A stretch of 64,000 nt of DNA from Bog-473 sp963728845. GTDB lineage: Bacteria > Actinomycetota > Acidimicrobiia > Acidimicrobiales > RAAP-2. Each line of letters starts with the position of its first letter. The first letter of the stretch is position 1. The DNA is taken from assembly GCA_963728845.1 (NCBI GenBank), contig CAVSLS010000042.1, forward strand, positions 14,289-78,288, written 5' to 3'. Shown here piece after piece: positions 17,139 to 25,817 of the stretch. The position numbers and the translations under genes were made by a program. The notes under the pieces are model-generated. The model was not told where the DNA came from and ran no database searches. It worked only from the letters and a program-made list of their open reading frames with translations.

Positions 17139-17690
17139 ATGGTCGACACACAGTACGAAGAGCGCACCATCAAGGTGAACCGGGTGGCCAAGGTCGTCAA
17201 GGGCGGCCGGCGGTTCTCGTTCGCCGCGCTCATGGTGGTCGGCGACGGGAACGGCAAGGTCGGTCTCGGCTACGGCAAGGCCAAGGAGGCCGGGCTGGCG
17301 GTCCAAAAGGGGATCGAGGAGGCGCGCAAGAACCTCTTCGAAGTGCCCCTGGCCGGCAGCACCATCGTCCACCCGGTCATCGGCGAGAGCGGTGCCGGCC
17401 GCGTGCTGCTGAAGCCGGCCGCCCCGGGCACCGGCGTCATCGCCGGCGGCGCGGCGCGCCACATCCTCGAGATGGCCGGCATCCGCGACATCCTGGCCAA
17501 GTCGCTGGGCTCGTCGAACGGCATCAACGTGGCCCACGCCACCATCGCGGGGCTCAAGCAGCTGCGGCGTCCCGACGACGTGGCCGCGCTGCGCGGGAAG
17601 GCGGCCGACGAGGTGACGCCCGGCGGCGTGCTGCGGGCCTACCGCGAGCGCAAGCGCGAGACGGACCTCTTTGCGGCGGAGACGCGCTGA
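17139..17690 (+). CDS. rpsE: 30S ribosomal protein S5
   Basis: 183 residues, ATG start. ERTIKVNRVAKVVKGGRRFSFAALMVVGDGNGKVGLGYGKAKE is the S5 double-stranded RNA-binding domain; the C-terminal domain ends normally. S5 shapes translational accuracy with S4 and S12. Confidence 0.98.
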   Translation: MVDTQYEERTIKVNRVAKVVKGGRRFSFAALMVVGDGNGKVGLGYGKAKEAGLAVQKGIEEARKNLFEVPLAGSTIVHPVIGESGAGRVLLKPAAPGTGVIAGGAARHILEMAGIRDILAKSLGSSNGINVAHATIAGLKQLRRPDDVAALRGKAADEVTPGGVLRAYRERKRETDLFAAETR

Positions 17691-17692
17691 CC

Positions 17693-17914
17693 GTGGCACC
17701 ACGGGCAACCACCAAGAAGGCGTCGGGGGAGTCCCTCCTGCTCGTGACACAGACGCGCTCGGCCATCGGCACCAAGCCCAAGCACCGCGGCACCCTGCGG
17801 GCGCTCGGCCTGCGCGGCATCGGGCAGTCCAACGAGCTGCCCGACCGCCCCGAGATCCGGGGAATGCTGGCCCGCGTGCCGCACCTGATCAGCGTCGAGG
17901 AGGTCTCGAAGTGA
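17693..17914 (+). CDS. rpmD: 50S ribosomal protein L30
   Basis: 73 residues from GTG at 17693, two bases after the rpsE stop. LLLVTQTRSAIGTKPKHRGTLRALGLRGIGQSNELPD is the whole L30 fold, with a 15-residue N-terminal addition compared with minimal L30. Overlaps the rplO start by four bases. Confidence 0.96.
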   Translation: MAPRATTKKASGESLLLVTQTRSAIGTKPKHRGTLRALGLRGIGQSNELPDRPEIRGMLARVPHLISVEEVSK

Positions 17915-18399
17915 AGCTGCACGATCTGGCGCCGCCCAAGGGGGCGACCACGGCCAAGCGCCGCGTCGGCCGCGGCACCGGAGGCAAGGGCCACAAGACG
18001 GCCGGCCGGGGCATGAAGGGGCAGAAGGCCCGCAGCACCGTGCCGGCGGGCTTCGAGGGCGGCCAGCTCCCCCTGATGCAGCGCATCCCGAAGCTGAAGG
18101 GGTTCACCAACCCGTTCCGGGTGGCGTACACCCCGGTCAACGTGGGCGCGCTCGACGCGCTGGGCGTCGACGAGATCACCGTGCCGGCCCTGGTGGAGGC
18201 GGGTCTGGTCCGGCCCAAGGCCCTGGTCAAGATCCTCGGCCAGGGATCGATCAGCCGCCCGGTCCGGGTCTCGGCGCATGCGTTCTCCAAGGCGGCGGAG
18301 GCGGCCATCACCGCCGCGGGCGGTAGCGTCGAGCGGGTGCCGCTGCCGTTCGCGCACGGGCGCCCGCCCGCCTCGGGCAATGCCCTGATGAACCGCTAG
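17911..18399 (+). CDS. rplO: 50S ribosomal protein L15
   Basis: 162 residues from a GTG. MKLHDLAPPKGATTAKRRVGRG, GKGHKTAGRGMKGQKARS and FEGGQLPLMQRIPKLKGF are classic L15 segments. L15 is a late-assembly protein threading through the 50S subunit; its gene precedes secY in most bacteria, as here. Confidence 0.98.
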   Translation: MKLHDLAPPKGATTAKRRVGRGTGGKGHKTAGRGMKGQKARSTVPAGFEGGQLPLMQRIPKLKGFTNPFRVAYTPVNVGALDALGVDEITVPALVEAGLVRPKALVKILGQGSISRPVRVSAHAFSKAAEAAITAAGGSVERVPLPFAHGRPPASGNALMNR

Positions 18400-18433
18400 T
18401 GACACCATCGGGCAGGCACTGAGAGGAAGCGCC

Positions 18434-19720
18434 ATGCTCTCCCGGCTCGCCAACATCTTCAGGGTTCCCGACCTTCGCAACAAGGTCGTGTTCACGCTGG
18501 CCATCATCGCCCTGTACCAGATCGGGGCGAACGTCCCCGTGCCCGGCGTCAACTGGGCGCGCCTGCAGGGGCTCGAGAGCCAGGCCTCGGCGTCGGGAGT
18601 GCTCGGGTTCCTCAACCTCTTCAGCGGTGGCGCCCTGGTTCGCCTGGCCGTCTTCGGCCTGGGCGTCATGCCCTACATCACGAGCTCCATCATCATCCAG
18701 CTGCTCTCCACGGTGATCCCCAAGCTCGAGGAGTGGAGGGACCAGGGCGCGGTCGGCCAGAAGAAGATCACCCAGACCACCCGCTACCTCACCGTGGCGC
18801 TGGCCGTGATGCAGTCCTCCGGCCTCGTCTACGCCTTCCACGGCCACGACTCGGCCCTGCTCGGCACGAGCGTCGACCTGATCCCGACCTTCAACTGGCC
18901 GCTGGCCCTCTTCATGGTGCTGATCCTCACGGCGGGGACGGCCTTCGTCATGTGGCTGGCCGAGCTCATCACCCAGCGCGGCATCGGCCAGGGGATGTCG
19001 ATCCTGATCTTCGCCAACGTGGTGGCAGCCATTCCCACCGGGTTCAAGGCCATCTACGAGGAGGGAGGGAAGGCCAAATTCGTCATCATCATCATCGTCT
19101 CCCTCGTCTTGTTGGTCTTCATCGTCTTCATGGACCAGGGCCAGCGCCGGATACCCGTGACCTTTGCCCGCCGGGTCGTGGGGCGGCGGATGTACGGCGG
19201 CAGCTCCACCTACATCCCGCTGAAGGTGAACCAGTCCGGCGTGATCCCGATCATCTTCGCCAGCTCGGTGCTCTACATCCCGGTCCTGCTCTCCAACGTG
19301 GTCCCGTGGAACTGGTTCCAGAATTTCGTGCGCACCAGCCTGACGCCGACCAGCTTCTTCTACATCGCGGCCTACTTCCTGCTCATCGTGATGTTCACGT
19401 TCTTCTACGTGTACGTCGCCTTCGACCCGCACCAGCAGGCCGATCTGATCCGCAAGCAGGGCGGGTTCGTCCCGGGCATCCGGCCCGGACCGCCCACCGA
19501 GCGTTACTTCGCGCACATTCTGAGCCGCATCACGGTCGTGGGTGCCCTGTTCCTCGGCTCGGTCGCCGTGGTGCCCTCGCTCCTCATGGCGCTCTGGCAC
19601 CTCAACCGCTTCCCCTTCTACGGGACGACGTTGCTGATCTCGGTGGGTGTCGCCCTCGAGACGATGCGCCAGATCGACAGCCAGCTGATGATGCGCAACT
19701 ACGAGGGCTTCCTCAAGTAG
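18434..19720 (+). CDS. secY: Preprotein translocase subunit SecY
   Basis: 428 residues with about ten hydrophobic segments, consistent with the SecY channel. Landmarks include the plug region after VPVPGVNW, GVMPYITSSIIIQLL, the cytoplasmic loop QGQRRIPV, and GGFVPGIRPGPPTERY before the last helices. SecY with SecE and SecG exports unfolded proteins across the inner membrane. Part of the spc block; adk follows six bases later. Confidence 0.98.
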   Translation: MLSRLANIFRVPDLRNKVVFTLAIIALYQIGANVPVPGVNWARLQGLESQASASGVLGFLNLFSGGALVRLAVFGLGVMPYITSSIIIQLLSTVIPKLEEWRDQGAVGQKKITQTTRYLTVALAVMQSSGLVYAFHGHDSALLGTSVDLIPTFNWPLALFMVLILTAGTAFVMWLAELITQRGIGQGMSILIFANVVAAIPTGFKAIYEEGGKAKFVIIIIVSLVLLVFIVFMDQGQRRIPVTFARRVVGRRMYGGSSTYIPLKVNQSGVIPIIFASSVLYIPVLLSNVVPWNWFQNFVRTSLTPTSFFYIAAYFLLIVMFTFFYVYVAFDPHQQADLIRKQGGFVPGIRPGPPTERYFAHILSRITVVGALFLGSVAVVPSLLMALWHLNRFPFYGTTLLISVGVALETMRQIDSQLMMRNYEGFLK

Positions 19721-19726
19721 GCGACG

Positions 19727-20425
19727 GTGATACCCGGGGTCAGGCTCGTGGTCCTCGGCAAGCAGGGGGCCGGCAAGGGGACGCAGTGCGTGCGTCTGTC
19801 GCATCACTATGTCGTGCCGCACGTCTCCACGGGGGACATGCTGCGCAGCGAGGTGAAGTCCCGCTCGCCGATCGGCCAGCGCGCGCAGGCGCTGATGGAG
19901 AGGGGCGAGCTCATCCCCGACGACCTGGTCATGGAGATGGTGGGGGGCCGGCTGTCCGAGCGCGACACCAGCGGCCGCGGCTTCGTGCTCGACGGCTGCC
20001 CGCGCACCACCGGCCAGGCCGAGGTGCTCGAGAAGATCGTGGACCCGTTCGGTCTCGACCTGGTCATCGATCTGCAGGTCCCCACCAACCTGGTCATGAA
20101 GCGCCTGGCGTCGCGCCGGGTCTGCGTGGACTGCGGAGCCAACTACTCGACGGCGGCGCCACCGCTCGTGAACTGGACCTGCGACGTCTGCGGCGGCGAG
20201 GTGGTGCAGCGCGAGGACGACACCGAGGAGGCCATCGAACGCCGGCTCAACCTCTACGAGGAGGAGACGGCCCCGCTGCTCAACTGGTACAAGGAACGCG
20301 ACCTGTTGGCCGAGATCAACGGCACGGGCTCGCCCGACGCCGTGACGCGCCGTGTCGTGGGCGCCATCGACGCCCTGCGCCAGCAGCAGAAGAGGAACGA
20401 GGAAGCGGGCGAGACCTTCCGATGA
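19727..20425 (+). CDS. adk: Adenylate kinase, zinc-lid type
   Basis: 232 residues from a GTG. P-loop GKQGAGKGTQ, STGDMLRSEV and the lid with cysteines in CVDC and CDVC, which likely bind zinc. Converts ATP and AMP to two ADP. The stop overlaps the map start. Conserved secY-adk-map order. Confidence 0.96.
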   Translation: MIPGVRLVVLGKQGAGKGTQCVRLSHHYVVPHVSTGDMLRSEVKSRSPIGQRAQALMERGELIPDDLVMEMVGGRLSERDTSGRGFVLDGCPRTTGQAEVLEKIVDPFGLDLVIDLQVPTNLVMKRLASRRVCVDCGANYSTAAPPLVNWTCDVCGGEVVQREDDTEEAIERRLNLYEEETAPLLNWYKERDLLAEINGTGSPDAVTRRVVGAIDALRQQQKRNEEAGETFR

Positions 20426-21162
20426 GGCGCAACGCCGAGGAGCTGGCCAAGATGCGCCGCGCCGGCAAGGTCGTGGCCGAGATGCACGAGGCCACGCGAG
20501 CCAACGCCAAGCCGGGCGTCACCACCTTGGAGCTCGACAAGGTCGCCCGTGAGGTCCTCGAGCGCCGTGGCGCCACCTCCAACTTCCTCGGGTACCACGG
20601 CTTCCCGGCCGTGATCTGCACCTCTCCCAACTCCATGATCGTGCACGGCATCCCCGGCCCCTACGTGCTCGAAGAGGGGGACATCCTCTCCATCGACTGC
20701 GGCGCCATCATCGAGGGCTACCACGGCGACGCGGCCTTCACCATGGGCATCGGCACCATCTCCAAGGAGGCGCAGAAGCTGCTCGACGTCACCGAGCGCA
20801 GCCTGTGGGCAGGCATCGAGCAGATGACCAAGGGCAATGCCCTGAACGAGATCGGCCGGGCCGTCCAGCAGGTGGCCGAGGGCGCCGGCTTCAGCGTGGT
20901 GCGCGAGTACGTGGGCCACGCCATCGGGACCGCCATGCACGAGCAGCCCCAGGTCCCCAACTACTGGCCCGGCAGCAGGGGCCCGACGCTCAAGACGGGC
21001 AACGTCTTCGCCGTCGAGCCGATGGTCAACGCGGGGTCACCCGAGACCCTCCTGCTCGACGACCACTGGAGCGTGGTCACGGCCGACGGGAGCCTGTCGG
21101 CCCACTTCGAGCACACGATCGCCGTCACCCCGGACGGCCCCGAGGTCTACACCCTGCCCTGA
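20422..21162 (+). CDS. map: Type I methionine aminopeptidase
   Basis: 246 residues. Metal-site residues are visible in DCGAIIEGYHGDAA (two Asp), GHAIGTAMHEQP (His) and the final FEHTIAV (Glu), with the substrate His in IVHGIPG. Removes the initiator methionine from nascent proteins. Overlaps adk by four bases and ends a translation unit before a 273-base gap. Confidence 0.96.
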   Translation: MRRNAEELAKMRRAGKVVAEMHEATRANAKPGVTTLELDKVAREVLERRGATSNFLGYHGFPAVICTSPNSMIVHGIPGPYVLEEGDILSIDCGAIIEGYHGDAAFTMGIGTISKEAQKLLDVTERSLWAGIEQMTKGNALNEIGRAVQQVAEGAGFSVVREYVGHAIGTAMHEQPQVPNYWPGSRGPTLKTGNVFAVEPMVNAGSPETLLLDDHWSVVTADGSLSAHFEHTIAVTPDGPEVYTLP

Positions 21163-21198
21163 TCCCACTGCCCCACTGGGGTGAGAAGGACACCGGCC

Positions 21199-21243
21199 GG
21201 GCCCGGGGGCGGGCCGGAGCGGGCGGGCCCGGGGGCGGGCCGG
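21199..21243. repeat. Two perfect 19-bp G/C repeats after map
   Basis: GGGCCCGGGGGCGGGCCGG occurs at 21199-21217 and 21225-21243, period 26 bases. It lies in the 273-base gap between map and infA. The gap also contains a TAAACT hexamer at 21297-21302 that could be a -10 element for infA, although no good -35 is seen. Confidence 0.8.
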
Positions 21244-21435
21244 CGCCTCGACCAGGCAGAATCCATGCCCCGGGTGGATTTTCTCTCCGGATGCGGTAAA
21301 CTCTTTCGCTGGCTCTGGGCCTGATCCCTCCGGGGATGAGCTGCCCGGCCGCTACGTCCGATCTGCACCCTCCGGCCGACGCGTCGCCTGGTGCCGGCCG
21401 GACGAGCACAGAACGAAATCAGAGGAGAGAGTCAC

Positions 21436-21660
21436 CTGCCCAAGCCCAAGGAAGACGCCATCGTGCTCGAAGGCACGGTGGTCGAGCCACTGCCCAATGC
21501 CATGTTCCGCGTCGAGCTGGAGAACGGACACAAGGTGTTGGCGCACAGCTCGGGGAAGATGAGGATGCACCGTATCCGCATCCTTCCGGGGGACAAGGTC
21601 CAGGTGGAGATCACTCCGTACGACCTCAACCGGGGTCGGATCACCTATCGGTACAAGTAG
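21436..21660 (+). CDS. infA: Translation initiation factor IF-1, apparent CTG start
   Basis: About 74 residues: PKPKEDAIVLEGTVVEPLPNAMFRVELENGH, then MRMHRIRILPGDKVQVE and DLNRGRITYRYK, the complete S1-like fold of IF-1. IF-1 usually begins MPKPK or MAK; here the codon before PKPK is CTG at 21436. A GGAG Shine-Dalgarno at 21424-21427 is well placed for it. The only upstream alternative is GTG at 21391, which would add 15 residues. IF-1 blocks the A site during initiation. Followed by rpmJ, rpsM, rpsK and rpsD in the usual order. Confidence 0.93.
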   Translation: MPKPKEDAIVLEGTVVEPLPNAMFRVELENGHKVLAHSSGKMRMHRIRILPGDKVQVEITPYDLNRGRITYRYK

Positions 21661-21672
21661 GACGGGAGTCAA

Positions 21673-21786
21673 GTGAAGGTTCGGCCGAGCGTGAAGCCGA
21701 TCTGTGAGAAGTGCAAGGTCATTCGGCGCCGCGGCGTGGTCCGGGTGATCTGCGACAACCCGCGCCACAAGCAGCGGCAGGGCTAG
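21673..21786 (+). CDS. rpmJ: 50S ribosomal protein L36, zinc type
   Basis: 37 residues from a GTG: starts MKVRPSVKPICEKCKVIRRR and ends KQRQG. Cys at 11, 14 and 27 and His at 32 form the zinc site of the canonical L36. It lies 12 bases after infA and 14 bases before rpsM, its conserved position. Confidence 0.97.
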   Translation: MKVRPSVKPICEKCKVIRRRGVVRVICDNPRHKQRQG

Positions 21787-21800
21787 GGAGAGGACGACGC

Positions 21801-22178
21801 ATGGCCCGAATTTCAGGAGTGGACATCCCCCGCGAGAAGCGGCTCGAGATCGCGCTGACCTACATCTACGGCATCGGCCCGACGCTGTCGAAGCAGATCA
21901 CCGAGGCCGTCGACATCAACCCCTCCACCCGCGTCCGCGACCTGACCGACGAGGAGGTGGCCAAGCTCCGCTCCTACATCGACCAGAGCTTCCGGGTCGA
22001 GGGTGACCTGCGCCGCGACGTCTCCCAGGACATCAAGCGCAAGATGGAGATCAACTGCTACGAGGGCGTGCGCCACCGCAAGGGCCTCCCGGTCCACGGC
22101 CAGCGCACCCACACGAACGCCCGCACCCGCAAGGGCCCGAAGAAGACCGTGGCCGGGAAGAAGAAGGTGAAGAAGTAG
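21801..22178 (+). CDS. rpsM: 30S ribosomal protein S13
   Basis: 125 residues. MARISGVDIPREKRLEIALTYIYGIG and the GLPVHGQRTHTNARTRKGP tail with a Lys-rich end identify S13, which bridges to the 50S subunit and P-site tRNA. The last base overlaps the rpsK GTG start. Confidence 0.98.
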   Translation: MARISGVDIPREKRLEIALTYIYGIGPTLSKQITEAVDINPSTRVRDLTDEEVAKLRSYIDQSFRVEGDLRRDVSQDIKRKMEINCYEGVRHRKGLPVHGQRTHTNARTRKGPKKTVAGKKKVKK

Positions 22179-22579
22179 TGGCCAAGCCCACCAAGTCCGG
22201 TGCCCGGCGGCCTCGCCGCAAGGAGCGCAAGAACGTCTCCTACGGCGTCGCCCACATCAAGAGCTCGTTCAACAACACGATCGTGTCCATCGCCGATCCC
22301 GACGGCAACGTGCTCGCCTGGGCCTCGGCGGGCAACGTCGGGTTCAAGGGCTCGCGCAAGTCGACCCCGTTCGCAGCCCAGCTGGCCGCCGAGGCCTGCG
22401 CCAAGCGGGCCATGGAACACGGTGTGCGCAAGGTCGACGTCCTCGTGCGCGGACCCGGATCGGGCCGCGAGACCGCCATCCGATCGCTGGCCGCGGTCGG
22501 GATCGAGGTGGTCGGTATCAAGGACGTCACCCCGATCCCCCACAACGGCTGCCGCCCCAAGAAGCGGCGCCGGGTCTAG
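22178..22579 (+). CDS. rpsK: 30S ribosomal protein S11
   Basis: 133 residues from a GTG. VSYGVAHIKSSFNNTIVSIAD and the C-terminal VTPIPHNGCRPKKRRRV are diagnostic. S11 lies on the 30S platform near the anti-Shine-Dalgarno region. Confidence 0.98.
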   Translation: MAKPTKSGARRPRRKERKNVSYGVAHIKSSFNNTIVSIADPDGNVLAWASAGNVGFKGSRKSTPFAAQLAAEACAKRAMEHGVRKVDVLVRGPGSGRETAIRSLAAVGIEVVGIKDVTPIPHNGCRPKKRRRV

Positions 22580-22606
22580 GCCGAAGAGGAAGAGGAACCC
22601 CACCCC

Positions 22607-23254
22607 ATGGCTCGATACACCGGTCCCGTCTGCCGCCTGTGCCGGCGCGAGCGGACCAAGCTGTTCTTGAAGGGCGAACGCTGCTACTCGCTCAAGTGCC
22701 CGGTCTCCGAGGCGGTCACCGACCGCCACAGCCGCGCCTACCCGCCCGGCGAGCACGGCCGCGATCGCATGCGCCAGGGTTCGGAGTACCTGGCGCAGTT
22801 GCGCGAGAAGCAGAAGGCTCGCCGCATCTACGGAATCTTGGAGAAGCAGTTCCGCAACATGTACGAGGAGGCCACTCGCCAGGGCGGCATCACCGGTGAG
22901 AACCTGCTGCGCAACCTCGAGCTCCGCCTCGACAACGTGGTCTTCCGGGCCGGCTGGGGCGCCAGCCGCCGCCAGGCCCGCCAGTTCGTGCGCCACGGGC
23001 ACGTGACGGTGAACGGCAAGCGGGTCACCATCCCGAGCTACCGGGTGCGCAAGGGTGACAAGGTCGTCCTACGCGAAGCGACCCGCGGGAACTTCATGGT
23101 CCGCCGGAACATGGACACCCTGGAGCGCCAGACGCCGGCCTGGCTCGAGACCGGCGATTCCGGCTTCTCCGTGTCCGTTCTGAACCCGCCACTGCGCGAG
23201 CACATCGACGAGCCCATTCAGGAGCAGCTCATCGTCGAGTTGTACTCGAAGTAG
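22607..23254 (+). CDS. rpsD: 30S ribosomal protein S4, cysteine-bearing type
   Basis: 215 residues. Cys at 9, 12, 26 and 31 form the zinc knuckle of the C+ form of S4; the S4 RNA-binding domain follows (FVRHGHVTVNGKRVTIPSYRVRKGD). S4 initiates 30S assembly and in E. coli represses the alpha operon. Confidence 0.98.
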   Translation: MARYTGPVCRLCRRERTKLFLKGERCYSLKCPVSEAVTDRHSRAYPPGEHGRDRMRQGSEYLAQLREKQKARRIYGILEKQFRNMYEEATRQGGITGENLLRNLELRLDNVVFRAGWGASRRQARQFVRHGHVTVNGKRVTIPSYRVRKGDKVVLREATRGNFMVRRNMDTLERQTPAWLETGDSGFSVSVLNPPLREHIDEPIQEQLIVELYSK

Positions 23255-23297
23255 CCGAACCGATCGCCCGACCACCACCGCAACAGGAGTACCCACC

Positions 23298-24236
23298 ATG
23301 CTGATCATCCAGAGGCCGACCGTCGAAGTCATCGACGAGGAGCAGAACAACCGGCAACGCTTCGCCATCGGCCCGCTCGACCCGGGTTTCGGCACCACGC
23401 TCGGCAACTCGCTCCGGCGCACGCTGCTCTCGTCGATCCCCGGTGGTGCCGTGACCCAGCTCCGCTTCGACGAGGCGCTGCACGAGTTCACCACGCTGCC
23501 CGGGGTCAAGGAGGACGTCACCGACATCATCCTGAACCTCAAGGACCTGCTGGTCCGGGTCCACTCCGACGAGCCGGTGACCCTGCGCCTCGACGTCCGC
23601 GGCCCGGCCGACGCCACGGCGGCGGACCTGCAGCTCCCGGCCGACGTCGAGATCCTCAACCCCGACCTGCACATCGCATCGATCAACGCCAAGGGCCGCC
23701 TGGCCGTCGACGTCACCGTGGAGCGCGGCCGCGGCTACGCCTCGGCGGACAAGAACAAGAAGTCCTCCACCATCGGTGTCATCCCGATCGACTCCATCTT
23801 CTCGCCGGTGCACCGCGTCACCTTCGACATCGAGCCCGTGCGGGTGGAGCAGTCGACCAACTACGACCGCCTCGTGCTCGACATCGAGACGGACGGCACC
23901 ATCTCGCCCCGCGAGGCGCTGGCCTCGGCCGGCGACACGCTGCGCAACCTGGTGTCGCTCGTGGCCGACCTCGAGGAGGCTCCGCAGGGCCTCGAGCTGG
24001 GCGACACCGGCACGACCACCAGCGGGTCGCCCGACCTCGACCTGCGCATCGAGGAGCTCGACCTCTCCGAGCGGCCCCGCAACTGCCTGAAGCGGGCGCA
24101 GATCAACACGATCGGCGAGCTGGTCGAGCGCACCATGGAGGACCTCCTCGCCATCACGAACTTCGGGCAGAAGTCGGCCGACGAGGTCGTCCAGCGCCTG
24201 GACGAGCGCGGGCTGTCGCTCCGCACGAGGGACTGA
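23298..24236 (+). CDS. rpoA: DNA-directed RNA polymerase alpha subunit
   Basis: 312 residues. The N-terminal assembly domain (GFGTTLGNSLRRTLLSSIPG) and the C-terminal domain (LDLSERPRNCLKRAQINTIGELVERT, then FGQKSADEVVQRL) are both intact. Alpha dimerises to seed the polymerase core, and the C-terminal domain binds UP elements and activators. Follows rpsD and precedes rplQ, the standard alpha operon. Confidence 0.98.
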   Translation: MLIIQRPTVEVIDEEQNNRQRFAIGPLDPGFGTTLGNSLRRTLLSSIPGGAVTQLRFDEALHEFTTLPGVKEDVTDIILNLKDLLVRVHSDEPVTLRLDVRGPADATAADLQLPADVEILNPDLHIASINAKGRLAVDVTVERGRGYASADKNKKSSTIGVIPIDSIFSPVHRVTFDIEPVRVEQSTNYDRLVLDIETDGTISPREALASAGDTLRNLVSLVADLEEAPQGLELGDTGTTTSGSPDLDLRIEELDLSERPRNCLKRAQINTIGELVERTMEDLLAITNFGQKSADEVVQRLDERGLSLRTRD

Positions 24237-24242
24237 GCGGTC

Positions 24243-24596
24243 ATGCAGGCAACCCCACGGCGCGGCCGGCGGCTCGGCGGCTCGGCGGCGCACCAGAAGG
24301 CCATGATGGGCAACCTCGTCGCGTCGCTCATCGCGGCCGAGTCCATCGTGACCACGGAGGCCAAAGCGAAGGCACTGCGCCCAGTGGCCGAGAAGTGCGT
24401 CACCGCGGCCCGCAAGGGCGGCGTGGCCAACCACCGCAACGTGGTCGCCCTCATCCGGGACAAGGACATGGCCCACAAGCTCTTCGAGGAGATCGGGCCC
24501 CGCTACGTCGACCGGCCCGGCGGCTACACCCGCATCCTCAAGCTGGGCCCCCGCCCTGGTGACAACGCGCCGATGGCGCGCATCGAGTTCGTCTGA
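24243..24596 (+). CDS. rplQ: 50S ribosomal protein L17
   Basis: 117 residues. RGRRLGGSAAHQKAMMGNLVASLIAAESIVTTEAKAKALRPVAEK is the typical L17 start, and YTRILKLGPRPGDNAPMARIEFV the end. L17 lies at the tunnel exit. Ends the alpha block, two bases before truA. Confidence 0.98.
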   Translation: MQATPRRGRRLGGSAAHQKAMMGNLVASLIAAESIVTTEAKAKALRPVAEKCVTAARKGGVANHRNVVALIRDKDMAHKLFEEIGPRYVDRPGGYTRILKLGPRPGDNAPMARIEFV

Positions 24597-24598
24597 GA

Positions 24599-25476
24599 GT
24601 GGAGCAAGGCGCCGGCGCTGCGACGCAGCGCTGGAGGCTCTTGATCGCCTACGACGGGGCGGCCTTCAGGGGCTTCGCCATTCAGCCCGAGGTCCCGACA
24701 GTGGCCGGCGCGTTGCGCCAGGCTCTCGAGCGCACCGCCCGCCTGAGCGAGCCGCCGCCCATCACCTGCGCCGGGCGCACGGACGCCGGCGTGCACGCCC
24801 GGGGTCAGGTCGTCCACGTGGACCTGCCGCCCGTTCCCTACGACGGGCGCGGGTTGGCCCGCGCCCTCAACCGCCAGCTTTCGCCCGCGGTGGTCGTGCG
24901 CCGGGCCGAGGAGGTCGCCCCCGACTTCGATGCCCGCCGTTCTGCCACCGGCCGCACCTACCGCTACCTCGTTTGGAACGCCCCGGACCCCGACCCGCTC
25001 CTGGCCCCCGTCGCCTGGCACGTGCGCGACCAACTTGATCTGCGCTCCATGCGCACCGCCACCGACGTGCTGCTCGGCAGCCACGACTTCCGCTCCTTCT
25101 GCCGCCGACCGGTGGGGTCCGACGCCTCCGAGCCGATCGTGCGCCGGGTGACGATGGCCCGCTGGAGCGTCGACGAGGGTCCCGAGGCGACCGACGCCCT
25201 GGCCGGCGGGGCGGGTCGCCTGCTGCGCTTCGAGATCGCCGCGGGCTCGTTCTGCCACCAGATGGTCCGCTCCCTGGTGGCCAGCCTGGTCGAGGTCGGC
25301 CGGGGGCGAAGAACGCCGCCGGCCTGATGGAGCGCCTGCGCGCGGCCAAGCGGGAGAGCGGGCCCGATCCGGCTCCGGCCCATGGCCTGTGCCTGGTCTC
25401 CGTGGCCTACGGGCCCGGCCCGGCCGGCGCGGCCGGCGCGGCCGGCGCGGGCGCGGATCGAGGTCCGGCCGCCTGA
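24599..25476 (+). CDS. truA: tRNA pseudouridine(38-40) synthase TruA, frameshifted near its 3' end
   Basis: Start GTG two bases after rplQ. The catalytic Asp is in CAGRTDAGVHARGQVVHVD (about residues 59-77), and the FCHQMVRSLVASLVEVGRG motif is present. As read, the frame stops at 25327 after five unrelated residues. Restoring one G in the run at 25302-25306 gives KNAAGLMERLRAAKRESGPDPAPAHGL, the normal TruA end, followed by a Gly/Ala-rich tail to a stop at 25476. A one-base sequencing deletion is likely. TruA isomerises uridines 38-40 in the tRNA anticodon arm. Confidence 0.9.
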
Positions 25477-25507
25477 ACGGTTCCGGTCGGGGTGGGGCGG
25501 CCGCCCC

Positions 25508-25545
25508 TCCGAGAAATCTCCACCGGATTGTCTACAGTTCCCGGA
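25508..25545. repeat. Dispersed 38-bp bipartite inverted repeat, copy 2a
   Basis: Left arm TCCGAGAAATCTCCAC, spacer CGGATT, right arm GTCTACAGTTCCCGGA; 11 of 16 arm positions are symmetric. It belongs to the family described at 3001. Copies 2a and 2b start exactly 80 bases apart inside a diverged tandem duplication downstream of truA. Confidence 0.7.
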
Positions 25546-25587
25546 AAGCCACCTGAACCGGTCCGGCCGGGGGGTGGGCGGCAGTCC

Positions 25588-25625
25588 TCCCAGAACGCTC
25601 TACCGGATTGTTTACAGTTCCTGAA
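25588..25625. repeat. Dispersed 38-bp bipartite inverted repeat, copy 2b
   Basis: Left arm TCCCAGAACGCTCTAC, spacer CGGATT (identical to copy 2a), right arm GTTTACAGTTCCTGAA; 9 of 16 arm positions are symmetric. The right half-site is nearly the same as that of copy 1. It ends 62 bases before the likely rplM promoter. Confidence 0.7.
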
Positions 25626-25686
25626 AACCGGCCTGGGGGTGGGTGGGGCGGAGCGGGGGCGCGGAGCCATCACGTGTGGGCGCGGC

Positions 25687-25715
25687 TTGCCCCCCCTGTC
25701 CAGGGGCTCTATCCT
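25687..25715 (+). promoter_or_regulatory. Likely rplM-rpsI promoter
   Basis: TTGCCC (25687-25692) and TATCCT (25710-25715) are spaced by 17 bases. The promoter lies about 100 bases before the chosen rplM start and after the two inverted repeats, so rplM-rpsI probably has its own transcription start apart from the alpha block. Confidence 0.55.
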
Positions 25716-25817
25716 GGTCTGTCGGCTCGCGGGACCCCCGGGAGCCCTGGAGCCCGGCTCCGGGACCCACCTCCGGGGAACGGCTCGCTCACCACGCGGA
25801 TGCGAAAGATCGGTCTT

